64,000 nucleotides of DNA. It comes from Cedecea lapagei (GTDB lineage Bacteria; Pseudomonadota; Gammaproteobacteria; Enterobacterales; Enterobacteriaceae). The DNA is taken from the NCBI RefSeq assembly GCF_900635955.1, contig NZ_LR134201.1, positions 1,054,001-1,118,000 on the forward strand, given 5' to 3'. Position numbers and translations under genes: made by a program. Below are positions 44,725-53,785 of the stretch, one piece after another. The notes below the pieces were generated by a model. The model searched no databases. It worked only from the letters and a program-made list of their open reading frames with translations, and was not told the DNA's origin. How positions within the stretch are numbered: the stretch's first letter is position 1; each line of letters opens with the position of its first letter.

Positions 44725-46377
44725 ATGCGGTTTGCTGCAAAAACAATAACCACGGCGCTGCTGGTGGCGCTGGGCTTAACCAGCGCTTCTGCGCTGGCCT
44801 GGGACAAAGACAAGACCTACAAAATTACGATCCTTCATACTAACGATCATCACGGCCACTTCTGGCGTAATGAGTACTCGGAGTACGGTCTGGCGGCGCA
44901 AAAAACGCTGGTAGACAGCGTGCGTAAAGAGGTTGCGGCGGAGGGGGGCAGCGTGCTGCTGCTGTCCGGCGGCGATATCAATACCGGCGTGCCGGAATCA
45001 GACCTGCAGGATGCTGAGCCGGACTTCCGCGGCATGAGCCTGATTGGCTATGACGCGATGGCCGTAGGCAACCACGAATTCGATAACCCGCTCTCCGTCC
45101 TGCGCCAGCAGGAAAAATGGGCGAAGTTCCCGCTGCTGTCCGCCAATATTTATCAGAAAAGCACCGGCGAGCGCCTGTTTAAACCTTATGCGATTTTTAA
45201 ACCTCAGGGCATTAAGGTGGCGGTTATCGGCCTGACTACCGACGACACGGCAAAAATCGGCAACCCGGAGTACTTCACCGACATCGAATTCCGCAAACCT
45301 GCTGATGAAGCCAAACTGGTGATTCAGGAGCTACAGAGCACCGAAAAACCTGACGTGATTATCGCCGCAACCCATATGGGCCATTACGATAATGGCAACC
45401 ACGGCTCTAACGCGCCGGGCGATGTCGAGATGGCAAGAAGCCTGCCGGAAGGTGCGCTGACGATGATTGTGGGTGGTCACTCGCAGGATCCGGTCTGCAT
45501 GGCGCAGGAGAATCAGAAGCAGAAAGAGTATGTGCCGGGCACGCCTTGCGCGCCGGACAGGCAAAACGGCACCTGGATTGTTCAGGCCCACGAATGGGGG
45601 AAATACGTCGGGCGGGCTGATTTTGAGTTCCGCAACGGCGAAATGAAGCTGGTGTACTATCAGCTGATCCCTATCAACCTGAAGAAGAAAATCACCTGGG
45701 ACAACGGGCAAAGTGAGCGCGTACTCTACACGCCTGAAATTGCCGAAAACCAGCAAATGCTCTCCCTGCTGACGCCGTTCCAGAACAAAGGCCAGGCCGC
45801 GCTGAAGGTGAAAGTGGGCAGCGTAAATGGGCACCTGGAAGGGGACCGCAGCAAAGTGCGTTTTGTGCAGACCAACCTGGCCCGCGTACTGCTGGCGGCA
45901 CAAATGGCCCGAACCAGCGCGGACTTTGCGGTCATGAGCGGCGGCGGCGTGCGTGACTCCATCGAAGCCGGAAATATTACCTATAAAGACGTGCTTAAGG
46001 TGCAGCCGTTCGGCAACACCGTGGTCTACATCGACATGAACGGCAAAGATGTTGAGGAGTACCTGACGGCGGTGGCGCAGAAAACGCCGGATTCCGGCGC
46101 CTACCCGCAGTTCTCGAACGTGAGCTTCACCTCAACCGGCGGCAAGCTGAGCAACCTGAAAATCAAAGACCAGCCGATTGACCCGGCGAAAACCTACCGC
46201 ATGGCGACGCTGAGCTTCAACGGTACCGGCGGCGACGGTTATCCGGAGATCGACAAGAGGCCAGGTTACGTCAACACTGGTTTTGTGGATGCGGAAGTCC
46301 TGAAACAGTACATCGAACAGAACTCACCGCTGGACGTGAATGCTTACCAACCGAAAGGTGAGGTGAGCTGGAACTAA
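44725..46377 (+). CDS. ushA: UDP-sugar hydrolase / 5'-nucleotidase UshA
   Basis: 550-aa periplasmic enzyme. The signal peptide ends ASALA|WDKD. The metallophosphatase motifs are ILHTNDHHGHF, GGDINTG and GNHEFD, with the C-terminal substrate domain FNGTGGDGYP. Degrades nucleotides and UDP-sugars to supply nucleosides and phosphate. The upstream TTG (44707) is in frame but unlikely. Convergent with ybaK, 3 bp apart. Confidence 0.96.
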   Translation: MRFAAKTITTALLVALGLTSASALAWDKDKTYKITILHTNDHHGHFWRNEYSEYGLAAQKTLVDSVRKEVAAEGGSVLLLSGGDINTGVPESDLQDAEPDFRGMSLIGYDAMAVGNHEFDNPLSVLRQQEKWAKFPLLSANIYQKSTGERLFKPYAIFKPQGIKVAVIGLTTDDTAKIGNPEYFTDIEFRKPADEAKLVIQELQSTEKPDVIIAATHMGHYDNGNHGSNAPGDVEMARSLPEGALTMIVGGHSQDPVCMAQENQKQKEYVPGTPCAPDRQNGTWIVQAHEWGKYVGRADFEFRNGEMKLVYYQLIPINLKKKITWDNGQSERVLYTPEIAENQQMLSLLTPFQNKGQAALKVKVGSVNGHLEGDRSKVRFVQTNLARVLLAAQMARTSADFAVMSGGGVRDSIEAGNITYKDVLKVQPFGNTVVYIDMNGKDVEEYLTAVAQKTPDSGAYPQFSNVSFTSTGGKLSNLKIKDQPIDPAKTYRMATLSFNGTGGDGYPEIDKRPGYVNTGFVDAEVLKQYIEQNSPLDVNAYQPKGEVSWN

Positions 46378-46380
46378 GCG

Positions 46381-46860
46381 TTAATCGCGGCGGGCGATAT
46401 CGGCGAAGCTGGCATCCAGCAGCTTCGCCAGGTCGCCTGCCGCGAGCTCGATATCCAGCCCGCGCTTGCCGCCGGAAATGTAGATGCTGGCAAATTCCTG
46501 GGCCGGAGCATCAATCACCGTTGGCAGACGCTTTTTCTGCCCGAGCGGGCTGATGCCGCCGACGAGATAGCCGGTGATACGCTGGGCGACCGTCGGGTCC
46601 GCCATTTCAACCTTCTTCACCCCCAGCGCCTTCGCGACCTTTTTCAGATCGAGTTGCCCGGCCACCGGCGTCACCGCGACGGCAAGATTTTTCATATCCC
46701 CATTCAGCGCCACCAGCAGCGTTTTATAGACTTGATCGGCATTCAGCCCCAGTTTACGAACCACTTCGTCACCGAAATTGGTTTCCAGAGGATCGTGCTC
46801 ATAGGCGTGAATTTGAAAGCTGATTTTGTTTTTTTCGAGGAGTTTTACCGCTGGAGTCAT
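46381..46860 (-). CDS. ybaK: Cys-tRNA(Pro)/Cys-tRNA(Cys) deacylase YbaK
   Basis: 159-aa editing protein that removes cysteine wrongly attached to tRNA(Pro). The catalytic lysine region VYKTLLVALNG and the GGISPLGQKKRLPTVID loop are typical of the YbaK/ProX fold. Full length for the family. Confidence 0.95.
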   Translation of the reverse strand: MTPAVKLLEKNKISFQIHAYEHDPLETNFGDEVVRKLGLNADQVYKTLLVALNGDMKNLAVAVTPVAGQLDLKKVAKALGVKKVEMADPTVAQRITGYLVGGISPLGQKKRLPTVIDAPAQEFASIYISGGKRGLDIELAAGDLAKLLDASFADIARRD

Positions 46861-46985
46861 GGTTTCCTTCTTTCCTGGTTGTTTCGAAAACGCACAAAAT
46901 AGTAATCATAGTGATATACTTGACGAGTAATATAGCGCTACACAATAGTGATGGCGCAAACCATCACATTGAGCGACAATTCAGC

Positions 46986-47070
46986 TTCGGTTGCTTCGGC
47001 AGCCGGGATAAACAGAATAATAAATGAAATTCCTCTTTGACGGGCCAATAGAAATATTGGCCATTTTTTT
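46986..47070 (+). ncRNA. chiX: ChiX small regulatory RNA
   Basis: An approximately 85-nt Hfq-dependent sRNA between ybaK and ybaP, as in E. coli (also MicM/SroB). The 5' hairpin CGGTTGC-TTCG-GCAGCCG is followed by the conserved seed TGAAATTCCTCTTTGACGGG and the terminator GGCCAATA-gaaa-TATTGGCC with seven Ts. ChiX silences the chitoporin gene chiP and is itself titrated by the chb mRNA. The 5' end is approximate (a possible -10, GACAAT, at 46975-46980). Its terminator overlaps the ybaP stop on the other strand. Confidence 0.9.
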
Positions 47071-47866
47071 ATCCTTTTTTCAGCATTTCCGGCAGGTTAC
47101 CTTCCCCGTAAAGGTGCAGCGCGCCCACCGCAACAACGTAGCGCCCGGCGGGCAACTGCTCAAGAAACGCCTGCCACTGGCGGTTTCGCTGGTGCATTAA
47201 CACATCGTACAGCGCATCGCCAAAGGTGTTCGGTAACGCAATATTGCCCTGCTGCGGCGGCGTTTCCAGCCACCAGCCAATCATAATCTGCAGCAGGCGC
47301 GCGTTGGTGTGCCAGTGAACCAGCGTGTCGCTCAGCAGCGGCATTCCTCCCTCAGGCAGCCCCTTGAGTAACTCTATCTGGCTTTGCGCGCCTTCAAGCT
47401 CGGTGACCGGTACGCTATAGCGCTGTGCGGCTTCCAGCAGCTGGTAGTCGATGCCGTAGTCGGGACGGAGGCCGAGGCGCTGCGCCTGGTGAGCCTGTAA
47501 GACCAGCGCCACCTGCCAGGCCGGCTGGCGTTCAATGCTGCTCAGGGGGATGCCTAACTCGCTGCAGAGGCTCAGAACCTGCTGGTAATCGTCAGGGGCC
47601 ATACGTGCTGCCAGCTCGGTCTCCTCTGCAATTTCACTGAACGGCGAATCGCCGGTGCGGATGTCGGCTTCGACAATCAGGGCATCAGCCTCACGCAGCT
47701 TTTCCACCAGGCGTGCGGAAAGCGGAGCCATGTCGCGGGTGCCCATATGAATACTGCCCACCAGGTGCAGATAGCGCCCGCCGGGCAGGGTGATATCAAG
47801 GGCAGGCCAGGGGTAAGTGGAGGCTGTCAGGCTGGAGAGCAGTGAGCTAAGACGTTGGAACAAACC
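47069..47866 (-). CDS. ybaP: TraB/GumN family protein YbaP
   Basis: 265-aa member of the TraB family, whose relatives include Tiki-type metalloproteases. The two histidine motifs GSIHMG and GALHLYGEGNLPEM and the central IVEADI are visible. The ATG at 47866 (MGLFQRLSSLL) is preferred to an upstream one at 47896 by comparison with E. coli YbaP (264 aa). Function unproven. Confidence 0.9.
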   Translation of the reverse strand, partial: GLFQRLSSLLSSLTASTYPWPALDITLPGGRYLHLVGSIHMGTRDMAPLSARLVEKLREADALIVEADIRTGDSPFSEIAEETELAARMAPDDYQQVLSLCSELGIPLSSIERQPAWQVALVLQAHQAQRLGLRPDYGIDYQLLEAAQRYSVPVTELEGAQSQIELLKGLPEGGMPLLSDTLVHWHTNARLLQIMIGWWLETPPQQGNIALPNTFGDALYDVLMHQRNRQWQAFLEQLPAGRYVVAVGALHLYGEGNLPEMLKKG

Positions 47867-47974
47867 CATATCGCGATTCCCTGGCAAAAAAGCCATGCTA
47901 GCGCCCTGGGCTGGAAGGGGAAAGTAAAAAAGTCTGCCTACCGCTCAAAAGGAGAACGGCAGGCCGCAGAGGGA

Positions 47975-50482
47975 TTAATCTTTTGGTTTAAAGCGCAGCA
48001 GGCGGTTGGCGTTGCTGACCACGGTGATGGAGGAGAGCGCCATCGCGGCTCCGGCAACCACCGGATTGAGCAGCGTGCCGGTCAGCGGGTACAGCACGCC
48101 GGCGGCAATGGGAATGCCAAGGGAGTTGTAGATGAAGGCGCCCATAAGGTTTTGCTTCATGTTTCGCAGCGTGGCTTTAGAGATGGCCAGCGCATCCGCA
48201 ACGCCCACCAGGCTGTGGCGCATCAGCGTAATGGCCGCGGTTTCAATGGCGACGTCGCTGCCGCCGCCCATTGCAATGCCCACTTCTGCCTGCGCCAGCG
48301 CCGGGGCATCGTTAATGCCGTCGCCCACCATCGCCACCTGGCGGCCCTGCTGCTGCAGCTGTTTGATGGCGTCAGCTTTACCGTCCGGCAGCACGCCCGC
48401 GATCACCTCGTCGATGCCGACCTCTTTGGCGATGGCATTGGCGGTCACCGGGTTATCACCGGTGAGCATCACCAGCCGATAGCCGTTGCGATGCAGGCGC
48501 TGCAGGGCGCTAACGCTGTCGCTACGAAGAGGGTCACGAATGGCTAACAGCGCCATAAGCTGGCCGTCTACGGCAAGCAGAACCGGCGTGGCCCCCTGGC
48601 GGGCCTGCGCATCAATACTGGCCGAGAGTAATTCCGTCTCTACGCCCTGCTCGTCGAGCAGCGCTTTATTGCCCAGCAGCAGTTTATGCCCGTCGACCTC
48701 GCCGCTGACGCCAAGTCCGCGCAGAGTGCGGAAGGACGTGACTTCCGGCAGCGTCGAGCTGCCCGCTTTTTCAAGAATGGCGCGGGCAAGCGGGTGGCTT
48801 GAACCCTGCTCAAGCGCGGCCGCAAGGCGTATCGCCTGCACTTCATCCACGCCGGAGCGGGTTTCCACGGCAACCACCTGCGGTTTGCCTTCGGTCAGCG
48901 TGCCTGTTTTATCAAAAACTACGGTATCCAGCGTGCTGGCTCTCTGCAGGGCATCGGCATCGCGAACCAGAACGCCAAACTCGGCGGCGCGGCCCACGCC
49001 GGAAATAATCGACATCGGCGTGGCAAGACCCAATGCGCAAGGGCAGGCGATAATCAGCACCGTGGTGGCGATGACCAGGGTGTAAACGATTTGCGGCGCC
49101 GGGCCGACGAAGTACCAGATGGCGGCGCTAATCAGCGCAATAACCACCACGACCGGCACAAATACGGCCGATATTTTATCGGCAAGCTGGCCGATTTCCG
49201 GTTTGCTGCTCTGCGCCTGGCGAACCATGCGGATAATACGCGACAGCGTGGTGTGGCTGCCGGTTGCCGTGGCCTTGAACAGCACGCTGCCGTCCTGCAC
49301 CACGGTCCCCGCGTGAATACCGTCGCCGTTCGACTTTTGCATCGGCACCGGCTCGCCGGTCAGCATCGCTTCATCGAACCAGGCTTCGCCCTGGCTAATT
49401 TCGCCGTCAACCGGCACGCGATCGCCAGTGGTCAGGCGCAGCGTCATTCCGGCTGTGACTTCCGCCAGCGGTAAGGTTTTCTCGCCTTCTTCCGTCACCA
49501 CTCGCGCGGTCGGTGGCGTCAGGTCCAGCAGGCGTTCAAGGGCTTTAGAGGAGCGCTGACGTGCGCGCTGCTCAAGCATATGGCCGAGGTTTATCAGGCC
49601 GATGATCATCGCGCTGGCCTCGTAGTAGAGGTGGCGGGCTTCCATCGGGAAGTGCTGCGGCCAGATGTTCACGGTAATCGAGTAGAGCCAGGCCGCGCCG
49701 GTGCCGAGGGCGACGAGCGTATCCATGGTAGCCGCACGGTTCATCAGGCTGCGCCAGGCGCTACGGTAAAAATGGCCGCCGGCAAAGATCATTACCGCAA
49801 GGGTAATCATACCGATGGTCAGCCACAGGGAGCGGTTGCTCTCGGTGACCATCATGTTGTCGCCGATCATGCCCCAGACCATCACCGGGATCCCGACGGC
49901 GAGGGCGACAATTGCCTGCCAGCGGAAGCGCTTCATGGCGGCGTTAGCCGTCTCCTGCTGGCGCTCACGGCGTTTCTGGTCGTCTTCAATCGCTTCGGCG
50001 CCGTAGCCAGCGCTTTCCACGGCTTTGACCAGCGATTCTGCGGAGGCGGTGCCCATTACCAGCGCACTGCGCTCCGCAAGGTTAACCCGTGCCTGGCTAA
50101 CGCCCGGTACATTTTGTAAGGCATTTTGCACCCGGGAGACGCAGCTGGCACAGCTCATACCGTTGATCAGCAGCTGCTGGCTGTCATCCTCGGTAGAGGC
50201 TGCCGGAAGCGAAGGGGCGACCGCTGTCAGTGCTTCCGACGGAGTTGATGACTCTGCCAGCGGTTCAGCCTTTGGGTGGCTGGCGACTTCCGCGCCGTAT
50301 CCCGCTTGCTTGACGGTATCCACTAACGCTTCCGGCGTGGCGCTGCCGGTGACGCGGGCGTGGGTTTGGGTGACTTCGGCCTGCTCAACGTCCGCACGCT
50401 GCTCAAGGCTTTCTTTGACGCGTTTAACACAATGGCCGCAGGTCAGGCCATCCAGATTCAGATCCACAATGTGTGACATCAC
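47975..50482 (-). CDS. copA: Copper-exporting P-type ATPase CopA
   Basis: 835-aa P1B-type Cu(I) pump of the inner membrane. Two N-terminal metal-binding domains show GLTCGHC and GMSCASC. The membrane CPC motif is in ACPCALG and the phosphorylation site is DKTGT. HP and GDGINDAP follow. Starting at the second ATG (50479) would give 834 aa as in E. coli. CueR activates the gene from the operator at 50547-50577. A frameshift site early in the gene can make the small chaperone CopA(Z). Confidence 0.97.
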   Translation of the reverse strand: MMSHIVDLNLDGLTCGHCVKRVKESLEQRADVEQAEVTQTHARVTGSATPEALVDTVKQAGYGAEVASHPKAEPLAESSTPSEALTAVAPSLPAASTEDDSQQLLINGMSCASCVSRVQNALQNVPGVSQARVNLAERSALVMGTASAESLVKAVESAGYGAEAIEDDQKRRERQQETANAAMKRFRWQAIVALAVGIPVMVWGMIGDNMMVTESNRSLWLTIGMITLAVMIFAGGHFYRSAWRSLMNRAATMDTLVALGTGAAWLYSITVNIWPQHFPMEARHLYYEASAMIIGLINLGHMLEQRARQRSSKALERLLDLTPPTARVVTEEGEKTLPLAEVTAGMTLRLTTGDRVPVDGEISQGEAWFDEAMLTGEPVPMQKSNGDGIHAGTVVQDGSVLFKATATGSHTTLSRIIRMVRQAQSSKPEIGQLADKISAVFVPVVVVIALISAAIWYFVGPAPQIVYTLVIATTVLIIACPCALGLATPMSIISGVGRAAEFGVLVRDADALQRASTLDTVVFDKTGTLTEGKPQVVAVETRSGVDEVQAIRLAAALEQGSSHPLARAILEKAGSSTLPEVTSFRTLRGLGVSGEVDGHKLLLGNKALLDEQGVETELLSASIDAQARQGATPVLLAVDGQLMALLAIRDPLRSDSVSALQRLHRNGYRLVMLTGDNPVTANAIAKEVGIDEVIAGVLPDGKADAIKQLQQQGRQVAMVGDGINDAPALAQAEVGIAMGGGSDVAIETAAITLMRHSLVGVADALAISKATLRNMKQNLMGAFIYNSLGIPIAAGVLYPLTGTLLNPVVAGAAMALSSITVVSNANRLLRFKPKD
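50265..50482 (-). CDS. CopA(Z) copper chaperone made by programmed -1 frameshift
   Basis: The slippery sequence C-CCA-AAG lies at 50276-50270 (codons for Pro70-Lys71 of the CopA reading frame). A -1 shift reads AAA then GGC and stops at TGA (50267-50265). The product is the first metal-binding domain alone, about 71-72 aa ending SHPKG. This is the E. coli arrangement, where a 70-aa cytoplasmic copper chaperone is produced. Confidence 0.75.
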
Positions 50483-50546
50483 GAGACTCCTGTATGATGG
50501 TGAGGTGAAATATTGACCGAAAGGAGGATTCGGTTAACTATGATGA

Positions 50547-50577
50547 AGGTTAAACCTTCCATCAAGGGGAAGGTCAA
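50547..50577 (-). promoter_or_regulatory. CueR-controlled copA promoter
   Basis: An inverted repeat ACCTTCC-N7-GGAAGGT (50554-50574) lies between a -35 TTGACC (minus strand, 50577-50572) and a -10 near 50552-50547. The spacer is about 19 bp, overlong as expected for a MerR-family activator. It sits between copA and divergent cueR. Confidence 0.9.
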
Positions 50578-50586
50578 GGAGGAAAA

Positions 50587-50997
50587 ATGAATATTAGCGA
50601 TGTGGCAAAAAAAACCGGGCTGACCAGCAAGGCAATTCGTTTTTACGAACAGAAAGGGCTGGTCACGCCGCCGTTTCGCGCCGACAACGGCTACCGAAGC
50701 TATACGCAAAAGCATCTCGATGAGCTGACGCTGCTGCGCCAGGCCCGGCAGGTCGGGTTTAATCTGGAAGAGTGCAAGGAGCTGGTGAGCCTGTTTAACG
50801 ATCCGGCGAGGCACAGCGCGGACGTAAAAGCGCGCACTTTGCAGAAAGTCGCGGACATTGAACGGCACATTGTCGAACTGCAGAATATGCGCCAGCATCT
50901 GCTGACGCTGGCGGAGGCCTGCCCTGGCGATGACGGCGCCGACTGCCCAATTATCGACAATCTTTCCGGCTGCTGCCATCGCCACGAGATAAACTAA
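50587..50997 (+). CDS. cueR: Copper-responsive MerR-family activator CueR
   Basis: 136-aa regulator. The N-terminal MerR helix-turn-helix reads MNISDVAKKTGLTSKAIRFY. A long coiled-coil follows, then the Cu(I) loop with two cysteines, DGADCPIIDNLSGC (C112 and C120 of E. coli). Activates copA and cueO when Cu(I) binds. Its end overlaps the convergent ybbJ stop by 4 bp. Confidence 0.96.
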   Translation: MNISDVAKKTGLTSKAIRFYEQKGLVTPPFRADNGYRSYTQKHLDELTLLRQARQVGFNLEECKELVSLFNDPARHSADVKARTLQKVADIERHIVELQNMRQHLLTLAEACPGDDGADCPIIDNLSGCCHRHEIN

Positions 50998-51440
50998 ACC
51001 GCTTTGATTTTTAGCGTAATCCCTTCCACGGCCAGCACCACAACCTCGCAGCCCGCCGGGAGATCTTCATCGGCGGTGACCGGCCAGCTGCTGTCGGCCA
51101 CGCGAACATGTCCCCGGCCGTTGACCAGCGCCGCTTCAAGACGGAAACGGCGGCCAACGAGCTGCTGGCCACGCTGGTTCAGCACTTCGCCCGGAATTTG
51201 CTGCTTACGGCTGGAAAGCCAGCGCCACCAGAGAAAGGCGGCAACCAGCGTCAGCAGGGCGAAACAGACGCCCTGAATTTCCCAGCCCAGCGGCAGCAGC
51301 CAGGCCAGCAGGCCGGTTACCACCGCCGCGACGCCGCTCCACAGCAGATAGCCGCTGGCGCCAAGCATCTCCGCCGCCAGCAGCAGTCCGCCGAGCGCAA
51401 GCCAGAAGACGTGTGGGTGCGCCAGTATGCTGTCGATCAT
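50994..51440 (-). CDS. ybbJ: NfeD-like membrane protein YbbJ
   Basis: 148-aa protein with N-terminal hydrophobic segments (VFWLALGGLLLAAEMLG; LLWSGVAAVVTGLLAWLLP) and a C-terminal OB-fold (NfeD) domain ending VEGITLKIKAV. It starts by an ATGA overlap with qmcA and acts with that SPFH partner, as NfeD-stomatin pairs generally do. Confidence 0.93.
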   Translation of the reverse strand: MIDSILAHPHVFWLALGGLLLAAEMLGASGYLLWSGVAAVVTGLLAWLLPLGWEIQGVCFALLTLVAAFLWWRWLSSRKQQIPGEVLNQRGQQLVGRRFRLEAALVNGRGHVRVADSSWPVTADEDLPAGCEVVVLAVEGITLKIKAV

Positions 51441-52351
51441 TTTTTACGCTCGTTGCCGCTTTGGGCGATAAGTTCGCTGATCCCGGCAATGGAGCCCATC
51501 AGGCTGGAGGCATCCAGCGGCATCATGACCACTTTACTGTTGTTGGAAGAACCAATTTGCTGCAGCGCGTCGGTGTATTTCTGGGCAACGAAGTAGTTCA
51601 CCGCCTGAATATCCCCTTTCGCTATCGCCTCGGACACCATCTGCGTGGCGCGGGCCTCTGCCTCGGCGCTACGTTCACGGGCTTCCGCTTCGAGGAAGGC
51701 GGACTGGCGCTCACCTTCGGCTTTCAGGATCTTCGACTGTTTCTCACCTTCGGCTTTAACGATTTCTGCCTGGCGAATACCTTCGGCCTCAAGAATATAG
51801 GCACGCTTGGTACGCTCGGCCTTCATCTGGGCGTTCATCGCGTCAATCAGCTCAGCCGGTGGGCGCACGTCGCGGATTTCGATACGGGTGATTTTAATGC
51901 CCCACGGGTTGGTGGCTTCATCCACGATGTGCAGCAGGCGCGTGTTGATGTTGTCGCGCTGGGAGAGCATCTCATCCAGCTCCATCGAGCCGAGCACGGT
52001 ACGGATGTTGGTCATCGTCAGGTTGATGATCGCCAGCTCAAGGTTGCTGACTTCATAGGCAGCGCGCGGGGCGTCAACCACCTGAATAAAACACACGGCA
52101 TCAATGGCGACGTTGGCGTTATCTTTCGAAATCACTTCCTGGGAAGGGATGTCGAGAACCTGTTCCATCATGTTAATTTTGCGGCCCACACGATCCATAA
52201 ATGGCACCACAAGATTCAGGCCCGGCATCAGGGTGTTGGTATAGCGGCCAAAGCGCTCGACGGTCCACTGGAAGCCCTGAGGCACGATTTTTACCCCGGC
52301 CGCCACAATCACCAGCGCCACGAGAATTAATACGGGGATCACGATAAGCAT
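51437..52351 (-). CDS. qmcA: SPFH/stomatin protein QmcA
   Basis: 304-aa inner-membrane scaffold protein. One N-terminal membrane helix (LIVIPVLILVALVIVAAGV) is followed by the SPFH/band-7 domain (VVPFMDRVGRKINMMEQVLD) and a long Ala/Glu/Arg coiled coil. The ATG at 52351 gives the E. coli-like N-terminus; an earlier one at 52378 is in frame. Co-operon with ybbJ. Confidence 0.94.
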   Translation of the reverse strand: MLIVIPVLILVALVIVAAGVKIVPQGFQWTVERFGRYTNTLMPGLNLVVPFMDRVGRKINMMEQVLDIPSQEVISKDNANVAIDAVCFIQVVDAPRAAYEVSNLELAIINLTMTNIRTVLGSMELDEMLSQRDNINTRLLHIVDEATNPWGIKITRIEIRDVRPPAELIDAMNAQMKAERTKRAYILEAEGIRQAEIVKAEGEKQSKILKAEGERQSAFLEAEARERSAEAEARATQMVSEAIAKGDIQAVNYFVAQKYTDALQQIGSSNNSKVVMMPLDASSLMGSIAGISELIAQSGNERKK

Positions 52352-52592
52352 TAAAAACACCTCCTGTTTGTTTTGCATTCAGTCTACCCGCTTAAGCTGA
52401 AACATTCAGCAACATCCCGGCGTCCGTTGAGAATATATTGCCGCTCCCGTCTCTGATTATGCCTAAATGGAATGATTTTCATGGGTTAAGTTCATTTCAC
52501 GCATGAGACGGCCCGGCGTAAGATCGAACCTTCGGTAACCGCCTTTTTTGCGGCTATCTCCTGGCAAGGACATTTATCCCGGTGAGGAAGCA

Positions 52593-53744
52593 ATGGGTAC
52601 GATAATAGCGGCGCAGCATCAGACAAATAACAGCCACTGGCAGAAGATTGTGGAAGAGTTAATTTCCCCGCTGGCGATTGAAATTGACGGCAATGGCCCG
52701 GCGGATATTCGGGTGAACAATCCAGACTTCTTCAGGCGAATATTACAGGAAGGTTCTCTTGGGCTGGGCGAAAGCTATATGGACGGCTGGTGGGACTGCG
52801 ACCGGCTGGATATTTTATTCACCCATATTTTGCGCCACGGTCTGGACAGCAAAATGCCGAAGCATTTCTCTGACCTGCTGCGTATTGCCGGGGCCAGAGT
52901 CTTTAATTTGCAGTCCCGCAAACGGGCCTGGATAGTCGGCAAGGAGCACTACGATATCGGTAACGATCTGTTTGCCGCGATGCTCGATCCTTATATGCAG
53001 TACTCCTGCGGCTACTGGAAGGATGCGGCGGATCTCGCCTCTGCCCAGCGCAATAAGCTGCATATGATCTGCGAAAAACTGCAGCTGAAAGCGGGCATGA
53101 CGCTGTTGGATATCGGCTGCGGCTGGGGCGGCCTGGCGCAGTTTGCGGCGCAGGAGTATGGCGTGTCGGTGGTCGGCGTGACCATCTCGGCAGAGCAGCA
53201 AAAAATGGCCCAGGATCGCTGCCGTGGGCTGGACGTCAACATTCTTTTGCAGGACTATCGCGACCTCAACAGTAAATTTGACCGCATTGTCTCGGTAGGC
53301 ATGTTCGAGCACGTCGGGCCGAAAAACTACAACACCTATTTTGAAGTTGCGGCCCGTAATATTAAAGATGATGGCCTGTTTTTGCTGCATACCATCGGCT
53401 CTAATGAAACGGATTTAAACGTCGACCCGTGGATCAATAAGTATATATTCCCCAACGGCTGTTTACCCTCGGTGCGCCACATCGCCAGCGCCAGTGAAAA
53501 ATATTTTGTTATGGAAGACTGGCACAATATCGGGGCGGATTACGACAGAACGCTGATGGCCTGGTACGAAAACTTTCTCCGCTGCTGGCCGAATATCTCG
53601 CGTAATTATGACGAGCGTTTTAAGCGGATGTTTACCTATTATTTGAACGCCTGTGCGGGCGCATTTCGCGCGCGGAATATTCAGCTCTGGCAGGTATTGC
53701 TGAGTCCGAATGGCGTGGACGGCGGGATCCGCGTTTACCGATAA
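52593..53744 (+). CDS. Cfa-type cyclopropane-fatty-acyl-phospholipid synthase paralogue
   Basis: 383-aa SAM-dependent methyltransferase very close to E. coli Cfa (382 aa). The N-terminal lipid-binding region is QEGSLGLGESYMDGWWDCDRLD; the SAM motif is LDIGCGWGG, and the active-site region is FEHVGPKNY with YYLNACAGAF. It would transfer a methylene group from SAM to unsaturated acyl chains of membrane phospholipids. It occupies the place of fetAB in E. coli. The usual cfa gene lies elsewhere in enterobacteria, so this is probably a second copy. GAGG precedes the ATG at 52593. Confidence 0.88.
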   Translation: MGTIIAAQHQTNNSHWQKIVEELISPLAIEIDGNGPADIRVNNPDFFRRILQEGSLGLGESYMDGWWDCDRLDILFTHILRHGLDSKMPKHFSDLLRIAGARVFNLQSRKRAWIVGKEHYDIGNDLFAAMLDPYMQYSCGYWKDAADLASAQRNKLHMICEKLQLKAGMTLLDIGCGWGGLAQFAAQEYGVSVVGVTISAEQQKMAQDRCRGLDVNILLQDYRDLNSKFDRIVSVGMFEHVGPKNYNTYFEVAARNIKDDGLFLLHTIGSNETDLNVDPWINKYIFPNGCLPSVRHIASASEKYFVMEDWHNIGADYDRTLMAWYENFLRCWPNISRNYDERFKRMFTYYLNACAGAFRARNIQLWQVLLSPNGVDGGIRVYR

Positions 53745-53747
53745 AAA

Positions 53748-53768
53748 AAGGCCGGAATTTCCGGCCTT
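53748..53768. terminator. Bidirectional terminator between the cfa paralogue and ybbN
   Basis: AAGGCCGGAA (53748-53757) faces TTCCGGCCTT (53759-53768) with A and T runs outside. It serves the two convergent genes. Confidence 0.75.
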
Positions 53769-53785
53769 GTTCGTTTTTAAACGTA

